5,838 bases of DNA from Candidatus Elarobacter sp. GTDB taxonomy: Bacteria; Vulcanimicrobiota; Vulcanimicrobiia; Vulcanimicrobiales; Vulcanimicrobiaceae. The stretch is taken from contig JASLGJ010000170.1 of the NCBI GenBank assembly GCA_030150085.1, positions 1 to 5,838 on the forward strand, read 5' to 3'. The notes below the pieces were generated by a model that ran no database searches, was not told the origin of the DNA, and saw only the letters and a program-made list of their open reading frames with translations. Below, in pieces: positions 1-5,838 of this stretch. The number at the start of each line of letters is the position of its first letter. The first letter of the stretch is position 1. Made by a program: the position numbers and the translations under genes.

Positions 1-999
1 CGCCACCTGCTCGGCGCGGCCGCGACGCCGGTCGAGCGCGAGGCGGTGCGCAAGGCCTCGCACGCGCGGGCCGACGTGACGATGCACCTGCCGATCGAGG
101 TCGGCGACTACGTCGACTTCTACTCCTCGCTCGAGCACGCCACCAACATCGGGCGCATGTTCCGCCCCGACGCGGAGCCGCTCTTGCCCAACTACCGCCA
201 CGTGCCGATCGGCTACCACGGCCGCGCGGGGACCGTCGTCGTCAGCGGCACGCCGGTGCGCCGCCCGCACGGCCAGCGCAAGCTCCCCAGCGAGAGCGCG
301 CCGACCTTCGGGCCCTCGCGCTCGCTCGACGTCGAGATCGAGATGGGCTGGATCGCCGGCGGGCCCGGCAACCCGCTCGGCGTCCCGGTCTCGTCGGACC
401 TGGTGCGCGAGCACGTGTTCGGCTACGTGCTGCTCAACGACTGGAGTGCGCGCGACATCCAGGCCTGGGAGTACGTCCCGCTCGGGCCGTTCCTGGGCAA
501 GTCGTTCGCCACGTCGATCTCGCCCTGGGTGGTGACGCTCGACGCGCTCGAGCCGTTCCGCGTCGCCGAGCCGGAGCGCGAGCCCGAGCCGCTGCCGTAT
601 TTGCGCGCGCGCGAGTCGTGGGGCTACGACATCGAGCTGGAGCTGCTGCTGCAGACGCCGCGCATGCGCGAGCACCACGAGCCGCCGCTCACCGTCTCGC
701 GCACCAACCTGCGCGGCATGTACTGGACGGTCGCGCAGCAGCTCGCCCACGCGACCTCCAACGGCGCGACGATCCGCCCCGGCGACCTGTTCGGCACCGG
801 GACGATCTCGCTCGCCGGCGAGCGCGCCCAGGGCTCGCTGATCGAGCTGACCTGGCGCGGCGAGAACCGCCTCGCGCTCCCCGGCGGCGAGACGCGCGGC
901 TTCCTCGAGGACGGCGACACCGCGATCATCCGCGCCCGCGCCGTGCGCGGCGAGGCCCGCGTCGGCTTCGGCGAAGTCGTCGGCACGATCGTCGGCTGA
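1..999 (+). CDS. fahA: fumarylacetoacetase (fumarylacetoacetate hydrolase), 5' end cut by window edge
   Basis: This enzyme performs the last step of tyrosine and homogentisate breakdown in the cytoplasm, hydrolysing 4-fumarylacetoacetate to fumarate and acetoacetate. The frame is open from base 1, and a GTG at 46 is internal because the homology continues upstream; about 85-90 N-terminal residues (most of the SH3-like domain) are missing, and 332 residues are visible. The match to animal FAH is residue by residue: the metal-ligand Asp in YVDFYSS (codon 115-117), the catalytic His in EHATN, the Arg in MFRP, the Tyr in IGYHGR, the metal-binding Glu pair in LDVEIEM (334-342), the Asp in NDWSARDIQ (439-441), the Lys in LGKSF, GTGTIS, and the Glu in LIELTWRG. 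No key residue is lost and the C-terminus is intact. Homogentisate dioxygenase and other pathway genes would be expected upstream, outside the window. Family assignment is very secure. Confidence 0.97.
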   Translation, partial: RHLLGAAATPVEREAVRKASHARADVTMHLPIEVGDYVDFYSSLEHATNIGRMFRPDAEPLLPNYRHVPIGYHGRAGTVVVSGTPVRRPHGQRKLPSESAPTFGPSRSLDVEIEMGWIAGGPGNPLGVPVSSDLVREHVFGYVLLNDWSARDIQAWEYVPLGPFLGKSFATSISPWVVTLDALEPFRVAEPEREPEPLPYLRARESWGYDIELELLLQTPRMREHHEPPLTVSRTNLRGMYWTVAQQLAHATSNGATIRPGDLFGTGTISLAGERAQGSLIELTWRGENRLALPGGETRGFLEDGDTAIIRARAVRGEARVGFGEVVGTIVG

Positions 1000-1005
1000 A
1001 GCACA

Positions 1006-1036
1006 GGCGCGCGAGCGGCATCTGCCGTCGCGCGCC
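1006..1036. terminator. GC-rich hairpin between convergent genes, probable bidirectional terminator
   Basis: An inverted repeat of 13 base pairs with one bulged G (1015) and a four-base ATCT loop (1020-1023) fills the 66-base gap between the convergent fumarylacetoacetase and binding-protein genes. The left arm is 1006-1019 and the right arm 1024-1036. On the plus strand the stem is followed by TTCCCT; neither strand has a good T-run, so Rho-independent termination is inferred mainly from position and stem stability. Confidence 0.55.
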
Positions 1037-1065
1037 TTCCCTACGAACGCCAGCCCGGCGCGGCG

Positions 1066-2076
1066 CTAACCCAGCGTGCCGACGCTCTTTTCGAGCAGAC
1101 TCCAAGCGGCGTCGCCGAAGTCGGCGCGTTCGCTGGCGTAGAAGGGCTTCAGTTTCGCCCGGAAGGGCGCGGTATCGACTTGGTTGATCTGCATGCGGTA
1201 GACGCGGCCCATCTTCTCGGCCAGGCTGGCGTTGGAGAGCTCCATCTCGCGCCGGTTGCTCAGGGCGTACTTGTTCATCGCGTCGCGCAGGATCGTCTGC
1301 AGGTCGGGCGGGAGGGCCTTGTACGCGTCGGCGTTGGCGACCAGCCAGAAGTTCGACCACATGTGGTTGGTCACCGAGACGTACTTCTGCACCTCGAACA
1401 GGCGGTAGGTCTCGAGGATGGTGAACGGGTTCTCCTGCGCGTCGACGACGTGGGTCTGCAGCGCGGTGTACATCTCCGAGGCGGCGATCGGGGTGGGCGC
1501 CGCGCCCAGCGTCCTGAACATGTCGACCCAGATCTTGGTGGGCGGCGTGCGGATCTTCAGGCCTTCCAGGTCGGCGACGGTGCGGATCGGCTTGGTCGAG
1601 GTGGTGATCTGGCGGAAGCCGTTGACCCACGGGCGCTCGAAGGTGACGAAGCCCTTGTCGTCCATCTGCTTGCGCACCAGCGCGCCGAGCGGGCCGTCGA
1701 AGGCGGCCAGGGCCTGGGCCTGGTTCTTGAACGCGAAACCGATGCCTTCGATCCCCGCCAGCGGCGCGACGCTGGCGAAGATGCCGCCGTAGCCGGCATA
1801 GAGCTGCATTGCGCCGCTGCGCGTCTGCGCGAGCATCGCCGGGTCGCCGCCGAGCTGGTTGTTGGGGAAGATCTCGATCCGCAGGCGGCCCTTGGAGCGC
1901 GCCAGCACCTCGTTCTTCACCCGCACCGCGTTGACGTGCAGGGGGTGGTTGAGCTGGGTCGCGTGCCCCCACTTGAAGGTGAAGTCCGCCGCCCGCGCCG
2001 GCGCGCGGACGATCGCGATCGACGCGAACGCCGCCGCCGAGCCGGCGACGAACTTAAATCGGGTCGTGGTAGCCAT
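1066..2076 (-). CDS. TRAP transporter solute-binding protein (DctP family)
   Basis: This is a periplasmic binding protein of a tripartite ATP-independent periplasmic (TRAP) transporter; such proteins capture organic acids, usually through an Arg-carboxylate salt bridge, and deliver them to DctQ/DctM membrane subunits. It has 336 residues, a normal length. Residues 1-29 are a signal peptide: Arg6 and Lys8, a hydrophobic stretch at about 10-23, and an ARA cleavage site before Ala30. The TTRFKFVAGSAAAF segment resembles a Tat signal that has lost one Arg. Family motifs include the mature start FTFKWGHATQ, IEIFPNNQLGG (about 67-77), GFRQIT (153-158), the substrate-binding Arg176 in GLKIRTPP, and VDAQENP (211-217). 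The ATG lies inside the end of the malate synthase gene (23-base overlap), so translation is probably coupled. No DctQ or DctM gene follows: the next gene is convergent. The ligand cannot be told from sequence; a C4-dicarboxylate or 2-hydroxy/2-oxo acid is plausible. Confidence 0.93.
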   Translation of the reverse strand: MATTTRFKFVAGSAAAFASIAIVRAPARAADFTFKWGHATQLNHPLHVNAVRVKNEVLARSKGRLRIEIFPNNQLGGDPAMLAQTRSGAMQLYAGYGGIFASVAPLAGIEGIGFAFKNQAQALAAFDGPLGALVRKQMDDKGFVTFERPWVNGFRQITTSTKPIRTVADLEGLKIRTPPTKIWVDMFRTLGAAPTPIAASEMYTALQTHVVDAQENPFTILETYRLFEVQKYVSVTNHMWSNFWLVANADAYKALPPDLQTILRDAMNKYALSNRREMELSNASLAEKMGRVYRMQINQVDTAPFRAKLKPFYASERADFGDAAWSLLEKSVGTLG

Positions 2077-3595
2077 GGACGATCATCGCCTCGCTCTGAG
2101 CCCGTGCGTCTTTGAACTTCTGCGCTTCCGCAGGGTCCTGGGCGGCCGGTTCGGCCAGCAGCTTGGCGAGTTCCTCGTCGAAGAAGCGGCTCACCTCGGC
2201 CGCCGAGTGCATGCCGTGGTCGATCCGCTGGCGGATCATCAGCCGGTAGATGCGGTCGGTGGCGAGGTCTTCCATGTAGCCGTCGAGCAGCGAGGCGCCC
2301 AGGCCGTTCAAGTAGCCGTGGCGGTAGCGGATCACGGTGCGCACCGCGGCGCGCGTGCCCGCTTCGGTCGTCTCGCCGACGCCCGCGATCGAGGGCCGCA
2401 GGTCGGGGGTGGGGTTCGCGCCCGGCTTGCGCGCGAAGCCCTGGTTGGGCTCGGGAAACTGCGCGACCGCGATCGCGTTCTGGTCGGGGTGCCCGGTCCA
2501 GGCCCCGTCGAAGAGCGAGTTGGACTCATTGCGCTTGTCCTTTTCCAGGGCCGCGAGGGCGCGCGCGTTGAGCTCGGCGTTGGTGCGGTCGGGGAAGAGC
2601 GCGGTCATGCCGCCGATCGCGAGCAGGCCGTGCTTGTGGCAGATCTCGGGGATGCGCTCGCGCAGGTTCTGGAAGAACGCCACGTCGTGCGGGATCGTGT
2701 TGCGGTCGGGCAGCACCCAGGCGGGGTCGTCCAGGTTGAAGTGGATCAGCGAGGCCATGTAGTCCCAGCGGCCCAGGTTCAGGCCCAGGATGTGGTCGCG
2801 CAGGTTGTACGCGAACTCCTCGATCTGGTAGGCGAAGCTGTGCGCCTCGACCAGCGCCATGCACTTGATGGCGTGCGGGTCCTGGCCCTTGGCCTCGGCG
2901 ACGGCCTCGAACATGTCGCGCCACAGCAGCCCTTCCTCGGCCGCCTCGGACTTCGGGATGTAGATCGTCAGCGGGTGCTTGAGCTTGGCGAAGTCCAGCT
3001 TGTAGGCCAGCAGCGCGAGGTCGAACAGCGAGGCCGAGGTGGGCTCGGCGTAGAGGCCGGCCTGCGAGAGGTGCAGCCCGCGCACCCGCGTCCACAGCAC
3101 GGTCTTGGAGGGCTTGATCCCGACCACGGCGTTGCCGCGCTTCTTGTCGACGTAGGTCAGTTCGCCGTAGTACGCCGCGACCGCGTTGTCGATGCCCAGC
3201 AGGGTCGCCTCGAAGGTGTTGGCCATCGAGTCTTCCAGGTCGATCATCACCCCCGGCGCGCCGGAGTTGAGCATCTTCACCACCAGCTCGGCGTCGTCGG
3301 CCGGGCCGGTCATCTGGTTGCGCTGGTCGCGGCACCAGTCGGGCAGTTCGATCCGCCAGTCGCTCTGCGCCGCGGAGGGCTCCAGGTAGGCCGGCTTGGT
3401 GCCGGCCTGCGAGGCCGCGAGCACCTTGCGGCGTGCCGCCAGGGCTGCTTGCTGGCGTCCGGTGAACGCATCGTGGAGCGGTTTGTAGAAGGCCGCGAAG
3501 CCCTCGGGAAGGTCGCGCTCGATGGAGAACCCGGCCGGCGCCGCGCTCATCGGCGGGACGTGCTGGGTCGTGTCCGAACCGGTCTTGGTCTGCAT
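2054..3595 (-). CDS. aceB: malate synthase A (glyoxylate bypass)
   Basis: This enzyme condenses glyoxylate with acetyl-CoA and water to give malate and CoA, the second step of the glyoxylate cycle, in the cytoplasm. The protein has 513 residues from the ATG at 3595, close to the usual 530 of the short A isoform. Recognisable segments are WRIELP and RNQMTGP (80-98), LNSGA and MIDLEDSMAN (109-126), the catalytic Arg in the TRVRGLHL block (169-176), IYIPKSEA (211-218), the metal-ligand Glu250 in LVEAHSF, Asp278 in LGLNLGRWDY, the CHKHG and GGMTA blocks (319-332), DGAWTGHP (363-370), and the catalytic-base Asp443 in YMEDLATDRI. Some blocks differ from the proteobacterial pattern (GLNL for GLNC, WTGHP for WVAHP, IYRLMIRQ for the usual EISRAQIW), so this is a divergent lineage. 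The frame stays open upstream through the tRNA, but conservation stops here and GAGAAG precedes this ATG; the Met at 3550 is an alternative start. No isocitrate lyase gene is seen nearby. Confidence 0.92.
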   Translation of the reverse strand: MQTKTGSDTTQHVPPMSAAPAGFSIERDLPEGFAAFYKPLHDAFTGRQQAALAARRKVLAASQAGTKPAYLEPSAAQSDWRIELPDWCRDQRNQMTGPADDAELVVKMLNSGAPGVMIDLEDSMANTFEATLLGIDNAVAAYYGELTYVDKKRGNAVVGIKPSKTVLWTRVRGLHLSQAGLYAEPTSASLFDLALLAYKLDFAKLKHPLTIYIPKSEAAEEGLLWRDMFEAVAEAKGQDPHAIKCMALVEAHSFAYQIEEFAYNLRDHILGLNLGRWDYMASLIHFNLDDPAWVLPDRNTIPHDVAFFQNLRERIPEICHKHGLLAIGGMTALFPDRTNAELNARALAALEKDKRNESNSLFDGAWTGHPDQNAIAVAQFPEPNQGFARKPGANPTPDLRPSIAGVGETTEAGTRAAVRTVIRYRHGYLNGLGASLLDGYMEDLATDRIYRLMIRQRIDHGMHSAAEVSRFFDEELAKLLAEPAAQDPAEAQKFKDARAQSEAMIVHGYHDPI

Positions 3596-3604
3596 GAGCC
3601 GGTG

Positions 3605-3610
3605 CTTCTC
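3605..3610 (-). promoter_or_regulatory. probable ribosome binding site of malate synthase
   Basis: Read on the minus strand this is GAGAAG, nine bases before the ATG at 3595. The alternative in-frame ATG at 3550 has no purine-rich sequence at a useful distance, so this site favours the 513-residue form. Confidence 0.45.
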
Positions 3611-3631
3611 TACGGGAAGGTTCCGACCCGT

Positions 3632-3708
3632 GCGCCCGTAGCTCAATTGGATAGAGCAGAGCACTCCTAAGGCTAAGGTTGCCAGTTCGATTCTGGCCGG
3701 GCGCGCCA
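3632..3708 (+). tRNA. tRNA-Arg (anticodon CCU), CCA end encoded
   Basis: The gene folds as a 77-nucleotide tRNA. The acceptor stem GCGCCCG / CGGGCGC is fully paired (3632-3638 with 3698-3704), with discriminator G at 3705 and encoded CCA at 3706-3708. The D arm is GCTC / GAGC around AATTGGATA, which carries the A20 typical of arginine tRNAs. The anticodon loop CTCCTAA (3664-3670) puts CCT at 3666-3668, reading AGG. The variable loop is AGGTT and the T arm GCCAG / CTGGC with TTCGATT is perfect. The anticodon stem GAGCA / GGCTA is odd: only the three middle pairs are Watson-Crick, while both ends are purine-purine mismatches (G27-A43, A31-G39). The rest is so well kept that it is probably functional. 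It lies 36 bases from the divergent malate synthase start and just ahead of the diguanylate cyclase gene. Confidence 0.93.
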
Positions 3709-3714
3709 TCTCAA

Positions 3715-3743
3715 CTCCGGAACGGGTGTGCCGGACCCCGGAG
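3715..3743 (+). other. small inverted repeat after the tRNA, overlapping the cyclase start region
   Basis: CTCCGG at 3715-3720 can pair with CCGGAG at 3738-3743 (17-base loop), or its last five bases can pair with CCGGA at 3731-3735 (10-base loop). The two pairings exclude each other. The GTG at 3726 would sit in the loop in either form. No T-run follows, so it is not a clear terminator. In DNA this rich in GC, short arms like these can also arise by chance. Confidence 0.3.
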
Positions 3744-5423
3744 CCAGCCATCGCCCGAAGCGTGTACGGTATAGCCCGCGCGCTCTCGCTGTTGGGAGCG
3801 CTGGTCGCGGCGTGCCTGTACGGGCCGGCCGCCGTGCTGCGCCTGCGCTGGGAGGACGGGGCCCTGCTGGGCGGGGCCTTCGCGGTCGCGGCGGCGCTGG
3901 CGCTGCTGCGCGCCCCTAGCGCGCACTTCGAGCGCAGCGCCCGGCCCACGCCCGACAGCGACCGGATCGGGCTGCTGGTGCCGGTGCTGCTGGTGCTGCT
4001 GGTGAGCGAGGGCTGGATCTGGGCCGCGGCCTGCAACCTGTTCGCCTACCTGGTGCACCCGCCGCGCTCGCGCCGCCGGCCGCCCTTCGATCGCCTCCTG
4101 ACCGCCGCGCTGCGGGTGCCGGGCTGGTGGGCGGCGGGCTTCGCCGCCGCCTCGCTGCGGGGCGAGGTCGCGGCCGCGCCCGGCCCGCTCGCGCTGGGCG
4201 CGTTCGCGGTCGCCGCGGCGGTGCTGGTGCTGGCCATCGACCTGCTCTGGATCGACCCCCTCGCCGCCGCGCGCCAGAGCCGTTCCCTGCTGCTGGTCTG
4301 GAGCCGGCACGTCAACGACGTCGCGACCTTGGGCACGATCGCCGGCGAGGTGGTGTGGGCCTACCTGGTGGCGCGGCTGGCCTTCGCGCACGAGCCCTTC
4401 CTGGCCCTGATCGCGCTGCTCCCGCTGGTCCTGGCGGCGGCGCTGCTGGCCCGCCTGGCGCGGGTCAACGCGCGCCTGTACCGGCTCGCGCTCAGCCGCG
4501 AGGCGGTCGACGCCATGCTGCGCGCCAGCGACCCCGAGCCGCAGGTGCGCTCGCTGCTGGAGAGCGTCGACGCCCGGATCGGGCGCGAGGCGGTCGAGGT
4601 CGCGGCCTTCGGGCGCAGCGGCAGCGACCGCTGGTCGCGCCTGGTGCGGCTCGGTCCGCCCGTCGCGGCCGAGCTGGAGCGGCTCGGCGGGCGGGTCCTG
4701 CTCGAGCTCCAGGTGACCGGCGAGGACACCGTGCTCGAGCGCCCGCAGGGCGCGGTCTGCGCCTTCGCCGCGCGCGACGCGGCGGGCGGGCTGCGCGGCG
4801 CGCTGCTGGTCTTCCGGGCCGCCGGCGCGGTGGCGTACGTGACCGCGCGCGACTTCGAGCGGGCGGCGCGCGAGCTGGGCCCGCTGCTGGGCGAGTACGC
4901 CTCGATCGCCGCGACCCGCAGCGCGGCCTCGATCGACATCCTGACCGGGCTGCCGAACCGGCGCGGGGTCGGCCGCGCGCTCGACGAGGCGATGGCCCAC
5001 GTCCGGGCCGGCGGCCGCTTCGCGCTGCTGCTGCTGGACATCGACCACTTCAAGTCGGTCAACGACCTGCTCGGGCACGCCACCGGCGACCGGGCCCTGG
5101 CCCGGATCGGGCGGATCATCGCCGACAACACGCGCGGGGTCGACGTGGCGGGGCGCTTCGGGGGCGAGGAGTTCGTGGTGCTGCTGCGCGACGCGTCGCG
5201 CGAGCGCGCCCTGGCGGTGGCCGAGCGGCTGCGGGCGGCGATCGAGGGCGGTGGCCCGGCCTACGCCGACGGCAAGCCGGTCACGATCTCGGTCGGGGTC
5301 GCCTACGCCCGGCCCGGCGACGGGCCGGGCGACGTGCTGGAGCGCGCCGACCGGGCCCTGTACCGGGCCAAGAACGCCGGCCGCAACCGGGTCGTCGAGT
5401 CGCCCCTGGTCGCCGCCAGTTGA
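3726..5423 (+). CDS. membrane-anchored diguanylate cyclase (GGDEF domain)
   Basis: The protein makes cyclic di-GMP from two GTP. From the GTG at 3726 it has 565 residues. The N-terminal half (about 19-243) is strongly hydrophobic, with six or seven likely membrane segments near 19-38, 45-61, 82-110, 124-144, 153-176, 198-219 and 225-243. A soluble linker of about 262-395 has the size of a GAF-like sensor, though I see no diagnostic motif. The GGDEF domain follows: DILTGLPNRR (404-413), metal-binding Asp438 in LLDIDHFK, Asn446 and Asp455 in the nucleotide-binding stretch, and the active GGEEF signature at 479-483. RGVD at 470-473, five residues before it, is a complete RxxD inhibitory site, so product inhibition is expected. 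The start is uncertain: GTG 3762 would drop 12 polar residues and lies beyond a small inverted repeat. Its end overlaps the next start by four bases. The membrane domain is not one I can name. Confidence 0.93.
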   Translation: MCRTPEPAIARSVYGIARALSLLGALVAACLYGPAAVLRLRWEDGALLGGAFAVAAALALLRAPSAHFERSARPTPDSDRIGLLVPVLLVLLVSEGWIWAAACNLFAYLVHPPRSRRRPPFDRLLTAALRVPGWWAAGFAAASLRGEVAAAPGPLALGAFAVAAAVLVLAIDLLWIDPLAAARQSRSLLLVWSRHVNDVATLGTIAGEVVWAYLVARLAFAHEPFLALIALLPLVLAAALLARLARVNARLYRLALSREAVDAMLRASDPEPQVRSLLESVDARIGREAVEVAAFGRSGSDRWSRLVRLGPPVAAELERLGGRVLLELQVTGEDTVLERPQGAVCAFAARDAAGGLRGALLVFRAAGAVAYVTARDFERAARELGPLLGEYASIAATRSAASIDILTGLPNRRGVGRALDEAMAHVRAGGRFALLLLDIDHFKSVNDLLGHATGDRALARIGRIIADNTRGVDVAGRFGGEEFVVLLRDASRERALAVAERLRAAIEGGGPAYADGKPVTISVGVAYARPGDGPGDVLERADRALYRAKNAGRNRVVESPLVAAS

Positions 5424-5838
5424 CCCTGGCCGAACGCTGGGCGGGCTTGGCGCTCTTCGCGCTGGCGCTGCTGCTCTACGCCGCGCTGATGTCGCTGGGC
5501 CTGGCCCAGTGGGACACCGGCGAGATGCAGACCGTGCCCTACATCCTGGGCATCGCGCACCCGCCGGGCTTCCCGCTCTACGTCCTGCTGGGCTGGGTCT
5601 GGTCGCACGCGCTGCCCTTCGGCGCGGTCGCGACCCGGCTGACCGCGCTGAGCGCGCTCTGCGGGGCGGGCGCGGTCTACCTGGCCTACCGCGCCGCGCG
5701 CGAGCTGGAGGCTCCGCCCGCCGCGGCGCTGGCCGGCGGGGCGCTGTTCGGGCTGGCCCCGCTGGTGATCCAGCACGTCACCCGGGCCGGGGTCGAGCCG
5801 CTGCTCGCCCTGTGCGTGGGCCTGGCGGTCTGCGCCGG
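5420..5838 (+). CDS. DUF2723 / GT-C-like polytopic membrane protein, 3' end cut by window edge
   Basis: Only the first 139 residues are visible; the frame is open to the right edge. The proposed TTG start overlaps the cyclase stop in a TTGA junction, which points to translational coupling. After a first membrane segment (about 8-28) comes a loop with the DUF2723 signature: WDTGEMQT (31-38, acidic Asp32 and Glu35), then LGIAHPPGFPLY (43-54), then LPFGAVATRLTALSAL (65-80). Further hydrophobic segments lie at about 70-90, 101-121 and 125-139. DUF2723 proteins are related to GT-C glycosyltransferases that use lipid-linked sugars (protein O-mannosyltransferase-like), and the acidic first loop fits the usual catalytic position of that fold. 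The sugar donor and acceptor are unknown. An ATG at codon 24 would remove the first membrane segment and is a poor alternative start. Confidence 0.85.
   Translation, partial: MTLAERWAGLALFALALLLYAALMSLGLAQWDTGEMQTVPYILGIAHPPGFPLYVLLGWVWSHALPFGAVATRLTALSALCGAGAVYLAYRAARELEAPPAAALAGGALFGLAPLVIQHVTRAGVEPLLALCVGLAVCA

Noticed and set aside
46..48. GTG as start of the fumarylacetoacetase gene
   Set aside because: Codons before it are in frame and still resemble the family, and the enzyme would lack its N-terminal domain; the gene simply begins outside the window.
3585..3614. Possible tRNA promoter: TTGGTC, 18 bases, TCTACG
   Set aside because: The spacing is acceptable but the -10 element matches the consensus at only three of six positions, too weak to annotate without start-site data.
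1859..3670. 603-codon open frame on the plus strand, opposite malate synthase and the binding protein
   Set aside because: It is antisense to two genes with clear family motifs, and its translation is a Val/Gly/Arg/His-rich string with no domain pattern, as expected from the complement of GC-rich codons.
3970..4003. Repeated CTGGTG / CTGCTG units
   Set aside because: They encode a Leu/Val-rich membrane segment with the preferred codons of this genome; not a separate DNA repeat element.
3596..4036. Upstream extension of the malate synthase frame on the minus strand
   Set aside because: The extension runs across the tRNA gene and into the cyclase gene, adds residues unlike any malate synthase, and bypasses a well-placed GAGAAG site before the ATG at 3595.
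3711..5078. 455-codon open frame on the minus strand, opposite the diguanylate cyclase
   Set aside because: The product is rich in Arg, Gln, Ala and Pro with no motif, and it opposes a frame with a full GGEEF domain; it is a GC-driven shadow.
1..5838. CRISPR array, insertion sequence, attachment site or phage-like genes
   Set aside because: No regularly spaced repeats, no transposase or integrase motifs, and no direct copy of the tRNA 3' end was noticed elsewhere in the window.

Overview
The window comes from a bacterial chromosome of very high GC content (roughly 70%), with GC-rich third codon positions, GTG and TTG starts, densely packed genes and a tRNA whose CCA end is encoded in the DNA. 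The gene set (tyrosine breakdown, malate synthase, a TRAP-type periplasmic binding protein, a membrane diguanylate cyclase, a DUF2723 membrane protein) fits an aerobic, heterotrophic, diderm bacterium that uses organic acids and amino acids. A high-GC proteobacterium or a member of Eremiobacterota (WPS-2) would both fit, but the window has no marker that fixes the phylum, so this is a guess.

Layout from left to right. At 1-999 (+) lies the 3' three quarters of a fumarylacetoacetase gene, cut by the left edge. A GC-rich hairpin at 1006-1036 separates it from a convergent two-gene unit on the minus strand. That unit reads malate synthase A (3595 down to 2054) and then a TRAP transporter substrate-binding protein (2076 down to 1066), the two genes overlapping by 23 bases. 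Back to back with the malate synthase gene, 36 bases away on the plus strand, is a tRNA-Arg(CCU) gene (3632-3708). It is followed after only 17 bases (or 53, depending on the start codon) by a membrane-anchored GGDEF diguanylate cyclase (3726-5423). The cyclase stop codon overlaps the TTG start of a DUF2723 / GT-C-like membrane protein (5420 onward), which runs off the right edge.

How the genes may work together. Fumarylacetoacetase releases fumarate and acetoacetate. Acetoacetate becomes acetyl-CoA, which malate synthase condenses with glyoxylate to malate. The binding protein is translationally overlapped with malate synthase and probably captures a small carboxylate in the periplasm, but no TRAP membrane subunits are present next to it. 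On the right, the cyclase and the DUF2723 protein look co-translated, which suggests c-di-GMP signalling near a cell-envelope glycosylation or polysaccharide function. No mobile element, CRISPR array, phage gene or obviously new system was found. The points most worth checking are the tRNA's poorly paired anticodon stem, the orphan TRAP binding protein fused into a malate synthase operon, and the unclassified membrane domain of the cyclase.
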